Position numbers and translations under genes: made by a program
Source: Chloroflexota bacterium
GTDB taxonomy: Bacteria; Chloroflexota; Anaerolineae; Anaerolineales; Villigracilaceae
DNA length: 58,478 nucleotides
Direction: 5' to 3'
Assembly: GCA_005778035.1 (NCBI GenBank)
Contig: SXKT01000017.1
Coordinates: 1 to 58,478, forward strand
Shown here: piece after piece, positions 53,516 to 58,478 of the stretch
Layout of the letters: every line of letters begins with the position of its first letter
Position numbering within the stretch: position 1 is the stretch's first letter
The notes under the pieces: generated by a model
Database searches by the model: none
The model's input: only the letters and a program-made list of their open reading frames with translations
What the model was told of the DNA's origin: nothing

Positions 53516-54718
53516 ATGCGAACCTTTGGAATTAATTTTTGCCTTGCGGTAGCTATGCTGGCATTAACCGCATGCGCAGCTCCGGCTAATACGGCAATGG
53601 CTACTGCTACAGCAACTGGGATGACCTTGTTCAGTACCCCAACATTGGCGCCTACTGCCACTGTGCCTGCTACCTCTACGCCGTTACCCCCCACACAGAC
53701 AGCAACTTTTGCACCCTTGAGTGTAAATACAAGCGCGCAGGTTAACCTGCGCGCTTGGCCGGATCCTACGGCCGATATATTGGATATTGTTTTGTTAGGA
53801 GCCCAATTAACCGGCATCGCCCGAAGCGATGATGGGGCCTGGTTGGCAGTACAACTCCCTGCTGATCGATCACAAACTGGTTGGGTCAGTACCGAATTTG
53901 TGAGCGTAAGCAAAGAGATGCTTCAGACTTTGCCTGTGTTGGTGGCGTTGGCACCTACGGCAATTGGCCAACAAGCCCCTCCACCAGCAGGACCGGTAAG
54001 CAGCAATGCTACCATTCGAAACCAGATCTTTGTTCGTAGTGGCCCAGGCCAGATCTATCAAGAATTGGGAAGCATAGCCGCTGGTACGGTTGTGAAACTA
54101 ACCGGACGAAATGAGACGAATGTGTGGGCGCTGATCGAATATCCTTCCAGCCCCACCGGATTTGGATGGGTTGCCACCAGCTACCTTGATGGAGCGGATT
54201 TTTCTTACCTGCCATATTATGATAACCAAGGAAATTTGATCCCTGGTCAAACCCAAAAATTGCCAACCACGATCCCGGCATCGGTGGGGCAACCATCCGC
54301 TACCGGAACACCAGCCACTACTTACCAACCCGCTCCTTCTGATGCAGATTCGCGCCAAAAGCCGGCAGCGACCGTGGTTTTTTCTCCAAGCCAGTCGCGA
54401 AGCTTTAGTTTTCAAAGCCAAGTATCCTCACCGAATGGTGACGCAGAAGATTGGATCAGTTTTACACCCTACTCACTTGGAAATGTAGGCACGTATGTTT
54501 ACCTCAAATTGGAATGTACAGGTAACGGTGGCATTACATCTTACCTGTATAAACAGGGAACTGAAATTCCAGCAGATTTGGGACTGCGGTGTGGAAACTA
54601 TGGATTTGCTCTAAAGGTGGTAGGTGGCGAACAGTATTTCCTTCGGCTTGCTGCAGATGGAAGCGCGGCGGATATCCGGTTAGTGGATTACATTCTTACA
54701 ATTGGCATAGAGCCATAA
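53516..54718 (+). CDS. SH3b-domain lipoprotein
   Basis: 400 residues. The lipobox LTACAAP gives a lipid-linked Cys20. A Thr/Pro-rich stalk is followed by two bacterial SH3 modules (VNLRAWPDPTADIL... and IFVRSGPGQIYQELG...), a second linker, and a C-terminal ~120-residue beta-rich domain that starts RSFSFQSQVSSPNGDAEDW. SH3b domains often bind the cell wall. It is followed by the rex promoter. Confidence 0.85.
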   Translation: MRTFGINFCLAVAMLALTACAAPANTAMATATATGMTLFSTPTLAPTATVPATSTPLPPTQTATFAPLSVNTSAQVNLRAWPDPTADILDIVLLGAQLTGIARSDDGAWLAVQLPADRSQTGWVSTEFVSVSKEMLQTLPVLVALAPTAIGQQAPPPAGPVSSNATIRNQIFVRSGPGQIYQELGSIAAGTVVKLTGRNETNVWALIEYPSSPTGFGWVATSYLDGADFSYLPYYDNQGNLIPGQTQKLPTTIPASVGQPSATGTPATTYQPAPSDADSRQKPAATVVFSPSQSRSFSFQSQVSSPNGDAEDWISFTPYSLGNVGTYVYLKLECTGNGGITSYLYKQGTEIPADLGLRCGNYGFALKVVGGEQYFLRLAADGSAADIRLVDYILTIGIEP

Positions 54719-54754
54719 CTGGGTAAAATCCCCCTGAAAATTGTCAGACATTTT

Positions 54755-54782
54755 TGATATAATATTGTGGAAATAATCACAA
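54755..54782 (+). promoter_or_regulatory. rex promoter (extended -10) with overlapping Rex operator
   Basis: TGATATAAT (54755-54763) is an extended -10 element. TTGTGGAAATAATCACAA (54765-54782) differs from the Rex consensus TTGTGA-N6-TCACAA in one base and covers the predicted start site. This is the geometry for repression, so Rex would control its own gene when NADH is low. Confidence 0.8.
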
Positions 54783-54800
54783 ACTCGCGCGGAGGTTTGG

Positions 54801-55430
54801 ATGGTAGACCGAGTAGTACCAGATGTTATCGTTAGCCGTTTGCCAGTCTATTTGCGGGCTCTGCAATTTATGCAAATGCAGGCTGTTACAACAACCTCGT
54901 CACAAGACCTTGGGTCAAAGGTAAATATTTCCGCCGCGCAAATTCGCAAGGATCTAAGCCAGTTTGGTGAGTTTGGAAAACAGGGAACCGGCTACAATGT
55001 GGAAGCGCTGATAGCCCACCTTGAGAAGATATTGCAAGTAGAAAAAGTGTGGGATGTTGCGGTGATAGGAATGGGTGATATGGGTCATGCGCTCACCCGT
55101 TATGGTGGTTTCCTTAACAGGGGGTTTCGGATCACCGATTGTTTCGATAATGACCCTGCCAAGATCGGAAGCCAGGCTGGCCAATACATTATTAAGGATG
55201 TAGCTGACATTGGCAAGGGAGATTGTTTGCGGGGCAAAATGGTGATGCTTTGCGTGCCGGCAGCGGCAGCTCAAAAGATCGCCAACAAATTGGTGGAGTG
55301 CGGCGTAAAGGCCATTTTAAACTACGCTCCCGTTCATCTTTCGGTACCTGCAGATGTAAGGGTACAATATATCGATCCGGTGATCGGTTTACAGCGTATG
55401 GCATATTATCTGCATGAAAAAAACGAGTAG
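54801..55430 (+). CDS. rex: redox-sensing transcriptional repressor Rex
   Basis: 209 residues. An N-terminal winged helix (VIVSRLPVYLRALQFMQMQ, ...ISAAQIRKDLSQFGEFGKQGTGYNV) is followed by a Rossmann domain with GMGDMGHAL that reads the NADH/NAD+ ratio. NADH binding releases it from DNA. GGAGG is 6 nt before the ATG. A Rex operator sits on its own promoter. No fermentation or respiration operon is beside it; its other targets lie elsewhere. Confidence 0.96.
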   Translation: MVDRVVPDVIVSRLPVYLRALQFMQMQAVTTTSSQDLGSKVNISAAQIRKDLSQFGEFGKQGTGYNVEALIAHLEKILQVEKVWDVAVIGMGDMGHALTRYGGFLNRGFRITDCFDNDPAKIGSQAGQYIIKDVADIGKGDCLRGKMVMLCVPAAAAQKIANKLVECGVKAILNYAPVHLSVPADVRVQYIDPVIGLQRMAYYLHEKNE

Positions 55431-55467
55431 AGACCCACATCTTTAATCAATAAAATTTAATTGACCG

Positions 55468-55502
55468 CCCTCTGATGGATATATTCTCAGAGGGTTTTTT
55501 TT
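55468..55502 (+). terminator. terminator after rex
   Basis: Stem CCCTCTGA/TCAGAGGG, 11-nt loop, then eight T residues on the plus strand. Confidence 0.88.
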
Positions 55503-55529
55503 CCATGAATGGTATTTCTCAAGAATTGA

Positions 55530-56669
55530 TTAGAGCGCCAATGCGATTTCTTCAATAAACTCGAAGGCGCCCTGTCCATGGTAGCCTTTGGGCAATGGGG
55601 CGGGTATTGCAAAGCTGCTGCTAATCGATTGGGCGAAGCCGGTTTGGCTGCTTTTTACGATACCATGGAGTACATCCAATGCGTGGAAAGCCATTTCTTT
55701 GCTGGCGCGGTGGGGTCGGTTCATCCTCAAGGACCAAGCCATTTCAGCTACCCCGAGGCCGCGGCACTCGCCATTAAAAGCATGGCTTTGCTGCATGACC
55801 ATTGGTTGGTTGTTGCCCTTCAGAATCACTTTTACGTCTCCACCAAAGCTGTTTGGATCAGCCAGATATACAGCACCAAGGGTTCCAAACAAAATGACAC
55901 TTGGTTGTTCTGGCAGTATGAAGATGGAATTGGCATCGAAAAGGGCTGTTCCTACTGTGCCTTGGGCAAATTGCATGGTTGCTGCCATAAGGTTCTCGCA
56001 CCGAATTTCGAATGGTGTTCCCCAATGATCGAATGTACTGGCTATACGGTGGGGAACAAGTGTTTTAGTGATACCACTAACGCTGGTGATGGGACCGAGG
56101 ATGCTGAGCAGGGCAGTTATGTAATAAATTCCTACGTCGAAACCAATACCACCGCCGGGTTGGGTCGTAAAGTTACCAGGCTGGCCGAATATGGCCCCAT
56201 CGCGGCTAAGGGATGCGGTGCAGCTGGTAACTTGGCCGATCAGGCCGCTCTCAACAATTGAGCGGGCGGTTTGGGCTGCAGCACCCAAAAATGTATCGGG
56301 TGCTGCTCCAAGGTATAAGCCATTGTTGGTAGCAATGCTTGCCAATTCCGCTGCATGATCCAGTTCTACTGCCAGAACTTTTTCGGTATAAACATTTTTA
56401 CCCGCCAAAAGAAGTTGCTTGATGACCGGATAATGGGCGATTGGTGTTGTGAGGTTGACGACTATCTCGATATTTTTGTCCGCGAGAATCTGATCCATGG
56501 TTAGCGCGCGAATGCCGTATTTTTGTGCTTGGGTACGGGCACGTTCTTCGTTTATGTCGCAGCACCCTGCAACTTCAAGGATCTTAAATTTTTCCATCAT
56601 AGTAGTCAGATAAGCATCACTGATCATGCCACATCCAACCACAGCAATTTTTACTTTTTGCATCGTCAT
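55530..56669 (-). CDS. Gfo/Idh/MocA-family oxidoreductase
   Basis: 379 residues. The Rossmann front IAVVGCGMISDAYL and the block LLLAGKNVYTEKVLAVELDHA (EKV in place of the usual EKP) are followed by the C-terminal alpha/beta domain with GGGIGFDVGIYYI, the site of the substrate-binding His/Asp neighbours. It likely reduces or oxidises a sugar or inositol derivative with NAD(P); the substrate is unknown. AAGGAG is 6 nt before the ATG. Cotranscribed with the VOC protein upstream. Confidence 0.9.
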   Translation of the reverse strand: MTMQKVKIAVVGCGMISDAYLTTMMEKFKILEVAGCCDINEERARTQAQKYGIRALTMDQILADKNIEIVVNLTTPIAHYPVIKQLLLAGKNVYTEKVLAVELDHAAELASIATNNGLYLGAAPDTFLGAAAQTARSIVESGLIGQVTSCTASLSRDGAIFGQPGNFTTQPGGGIGFDVGIYYITALLSILGPITSVSGITKTLVPHRIASTFDHWGTPFEIRCENLMAATMQFAQGTVGTALFDANSIFILPEQPSVILFGTLGAVYLADPNSFGGDVKVILKGNNQPMVMQQSHAFNGECRGLGVAEMAWSLRMNRPHRASKEMAFHALDVLHGIVKSSQTGFAQSISSSFAIPAPLPKGYHGQGAFEFIEEIALAL

Positions 56670-56691
56670 TCCAGTCTCCTTGGGGTTGGGT

Positions 56692-57204
56692 TTAATTCAA
56701 TTCATCCAATGGGTTGGCGCTGCCCTTTGCCAGTGCAGCCAAAATTGGGGTCATATCTGTTTGATTGTTGATGCTTAGCTCCAAGCCAAGTTGTTCGCGG
56801 CTATCTATATAACTATAGCTTCCCTGTGGGAAATAACCTATGTGGTATGGCAACCCAATGCCGATCTCCCGCAAGCGATCTTGGAACTGTTTTCGGTTGG
56901 TTGTTTGAACACAGAAGTGGAACACCCCTGGACCATTACGGTCCAAAAAATCCCTCCAAGGGCTGGGTGTGGGGCCGGGTTGCATCAGCTCGATCACCAG
57001 ATTACCAAGGTCGTATAACGCAACGAAAAGGTCGGAATAATACGCGGCTTGGCCGTTTGTGTAATGTACCAAAGTGGTATCAGGGGCGAAAATTTGGACA
57101 GGTTCAACCATGGGAATGCCCAATACTTTTGCCCAATGGGAGCTTGCTTCACGGGCGTTGGGTACAACCACGCAAACTTGGGTAATGAACTTGCCATCTG
57201 GCAT
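56692..57204 (-). CDS. VOC-superfamily protein (glyoxalase/epimerase-like)
   Basis: 170 residues. Two beta-alpha-beta-beta-beta modules of the VOC fold: VCVVVPNAREASSHWAKVLGI and GVFHFCVQTTNRKQFQDRLREIGIG. The pair of strands NLVIELMQP and LGLELSI hold likely metal ligands. Methylmalonyl-CoA epimerase belongs to this superfamily, and the mutase gene lies in the window, but the sequence alone does not prove it. It is upstream of the oxidoreductase gene by 22 nt. Confidence 0.85.
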   Translation of the reverse strand: MPDGKFITQVCVVVPNAREASSHWAKVLGIPMVEPVQIFAPDTTLVHYTNGQAAYYSDLFVALYDLGNLVIELMQPGPTPSPWRDFLDRNGPGVFHFCVQTTNRKQFQDRLREIGIGLPYHIGYFPQGSYSYIDSREQLGLELSINNQTDMTPILAALAKGSANPLDELN

Positions 57205-57356
57205 ATAAATTTCTCCTGTTGGGGTAAAGTGAGCGAAATACTTAATACGTAGTAGGTAAGTACGAGTGATATTTTACATTAATAATGTTGGATTTCAAGC
57301 TATTTACTTGGGATTCGGTTCGTTGTATTATGTTGAAATATTCAGAAAGGATAAAA

Positions 57357-57776
57357 ATGACCATTACATTTAACCCGTACCTCAACTTTAGGGGCAATGC
57401 ACGGCAAGCAATGGAGTTTTACCAGAAGGTGTTTGGGGGAGAATTAAATATTGGCACCTTCCGCGACTATGAAAGAACGGATGTTCCCGCTGAGGTACAA
57501 GATCAAGTCATGCATGCCAGGCTGACTGCCCCCAATGGCATCAACATTATGGCCAGTGACATACCGGCAAACGAGGATCTCACGATTGGGGATAATATTA
57601 CCCTGTCGCTGACGGGAGATGATGATGCCACATTGCGCGGCTGGTACGAGCAATTATCTAAAAGCGGGCATGCGACACAGCCATTGATTCAAGCCAGCTG
57701 GGGAGATACCTTTGGCATGTGCGTGGATGGTTTTGGCATCACGTGGTTGTTCGATATCGCAGGAGCTCAGGAGTAA
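57357..57776 (+). CDS. PhnB-like VOC-superfamily protein
   Basis: 139 residues. FNPYLNFRGNARQAMEFYQKVFGGEL and the later WGDTFGMCVDGFGITWLFDI are the two ends of the PhnB/3-demethylubiquinone-type VOC fold. Its reaction is unknown. The start at 57357 follows AGAAAGG; the track's longer start has no RBS. Confidence 0.92.
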   Translation: MTITFNPYLNFRGNARQAMEFYQKVFGGELNIGTFRDYERTDVPAEVQDQVMHARLTAPNGINIMASDIPANEDLTIGDNITLSLTGDDDATLRGWYEQLSKSGHATQPLIQASWGDTFGMCVDGFGITWLFDIAGAQE

Positions 57777-57820
57777 TCGCAGCTAAACCAGCGGAAAGGT
57801 GATATCCGATAAATAAATAA

Positions 57821-57854
57821 AAGCCGCGGCTGGAGTTTTCCAATGCCGCGGCTT
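57821..57854. terminator. terminator between PhnB-like gene and mreB
   Basis: 10-bp stem AAGCCGCGGC/GCCGCGGCTT. T-rich flanks on both strands (TTATTTATTT on minus; TTTTTAATTTTT on plus). Confidence 0.85.
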
Positions 57855-57878
57855 GGTCTTTTTAATTTTTGAATGTGG

Positions 57879-58478
57879 TTAGATCTTGGGCAGATTGCGT
57901 CGCAAAAAATCGTACATGCCCAGTGCTCGGGCAGTGCCCTCCGCGACACTGGTGAGGGGATTATCTACCAAGTAGGCGGGAATCCCCAAAGAGCGTGTGA
58001 GCAGCTTGTCAAGTCCTCGCAGGAGCGATCCTCCACCGGTGAGGGCCATGCCACGGTCGATAATATCTGAGACCAATTCTGGTGGTGTTTTTTCGAGCAC
58101 TCGCCGGCAGATCTCGACGATTTGGTGCAATGGTTCTTGCAATGCTTCTACTACCTCGTAAGTGCTGATGGTTACCGGTTTGGGAAGACCGCTAACCTGA
58201 TCTTGTCCCTGGACTTCCATTACCTGGTCTACATCCTGAGGGATAGCGGCGCCGATCTTGATCTTGATCAATTCGGCGGTCACACCTGAGAGAATAATGC
58301 CATACTTTCGGCGAACATATGTAATGATCGCGTCATCGAGCGCAAGGCCGCCGCTGCGCATAGTTTCGGCAGTGACGATACCGTACATGGCCAGCACCGC
58401 GCATTGGGTACTGCCGCCACCCAAACAAATTACCATGTTACCGCTTGGGCTGTTAATGGGCAGGTCCACACCAAGCGC
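57879..58478 (-). CDS. MreB-like actin homologue, partial (C-terminal ~200 residues)
   Basis: MreB organises wall growth in rod-shaped cells. The gene runs off the window edge, so only the last 200 codons are seen; the track's GTG start at 58469 is internal, because the frame stays open to 58478 as ALGVDLP. ALTGGGSLLRGLDKLL and TSVAEGTARALGMYDFL are the family's adenine-side blocks. The second phosphate-binding motif reads VICLGGGSTQCAV where MreB has VVDIGGGTTEVAV, replacing its Asp and Glu by Cys and Gln. A divergent paralogue, perhaps poor in ATP hydrolysis, is likely. Confidence 0.87.
   Translation of the reverse strand, partial: ALGVDLPINSPSGNMVICLGGGSTQCAVLAMYGIVTAETMRSGGLALDDAIITYVRRKYGIILSGVTAELIKIKIGAAIPQDVDQVMEVQGQDQVSGLPKPVTISTYEVVEALQEPLHQIVEICRRVLEKTPPELVSDIIDRGMALTGGGSLLRGLDKLLTRSLGIPAYLVDNPLTSVAEGTARALGMYDFLRRNLPKI

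Overview
The window looks like chromosomal DNA of a free-living heterotrophic bacterium, most likely Chloroflexota (Anaerolineae-like). That placement is inferred from the gene mix: a redox repressor Rex, a stand-alone methylmalonyl-CoA mutase catalytic subunit, the paired TIGR03960/DUF2344 proteins, CO-dehydrogenase-like molybdenum hydroxylase genes, many Thr/Pro-rich lipoproteins, and no outer-membrane machinery. No rRNA, phage, insertion sequence or CRISPR array is visible. Genes are dense, often overlapping by 4 nt, and separated by clear intrinsic terminators.

Layout. 1-2.3 kb: tRNA-Asp and a methylmalonyl-CoA mutase subunit. 2.4-7.0 kb: a tightly coupled four-gene cassette made of a zinc-ribbon membrane protein, a DUF2207-like membrane protein ending in a Cys-Ala repeat tail, a radical SAM/SPASM enzyme with a PqqD-like front domain, and a cluster-less radical SAM paralogue. 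This looks like a peptide-modification system acting on the tail of a membrane protein and is the strongest novelty candidate. 7.0-11.2 kb: a CpaE/TadZ-like ATPase, an exported lytic-transglycosylase-like protein and a membrane protein. 11.4-14.4 kb: a small membrane protein, SelA and an M24 peptidase. 14.5-17.2 kb: a NYN/OST-HTH protein and an OmpR-type two-component system. 17.2-17.6 kb: a promoter, two or three GEMM-like (c-di-GMP-I) aptamers in series, and a terminator, with no gene behind them. 17.6-22.2 kb: a molybdenum hydroxylase operon with a fused FAD/2Fe-2S subunit.

22.4-30.3 kb: class II aldolase, then a long minus-strand run (adenosine-specific kinase, RsmD, GNAT, GT-C glycosyltransferase, ChlI-like ATPase, thioesterase, GtrA, UXS-like decarboxylase, lipoprotein). 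30.3-37.3 kb: ScpB, FabF, FabH, TatA (missed by the ORF track), two hydrolases and HtpG. 37.4-43.7 kb: YccF, the radical SAM/DUF2344 trio, an ankyrin protein and phosphoglucomutase. 43.8-47.2 kb: fructose-1,6-bisphosphatase, an exported bactofilin-like protein, DUF2177 and YjbQ. 47.9-52.3 kb: a MacAB-like export system (two FtsX permeases, an ATPase, a lipoprotein adaptor). 52.4-58.5 kb: a GNAT-like protein, an SH3b lipoprotein, Rex with a Rex operator over its own promoter, an oxidoreductase, two VOC proteins and the C-terminal part of a divergent MreB.

Together aldolase, FBPase and phosphoglucomutase cover gluconeogenic steps; FabF/FabH serve fatty acid elongation and initiation; Rex would tie expression to NADH/NAD+. 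All functional calls rest on motif recognition by eye; no database search was possible.
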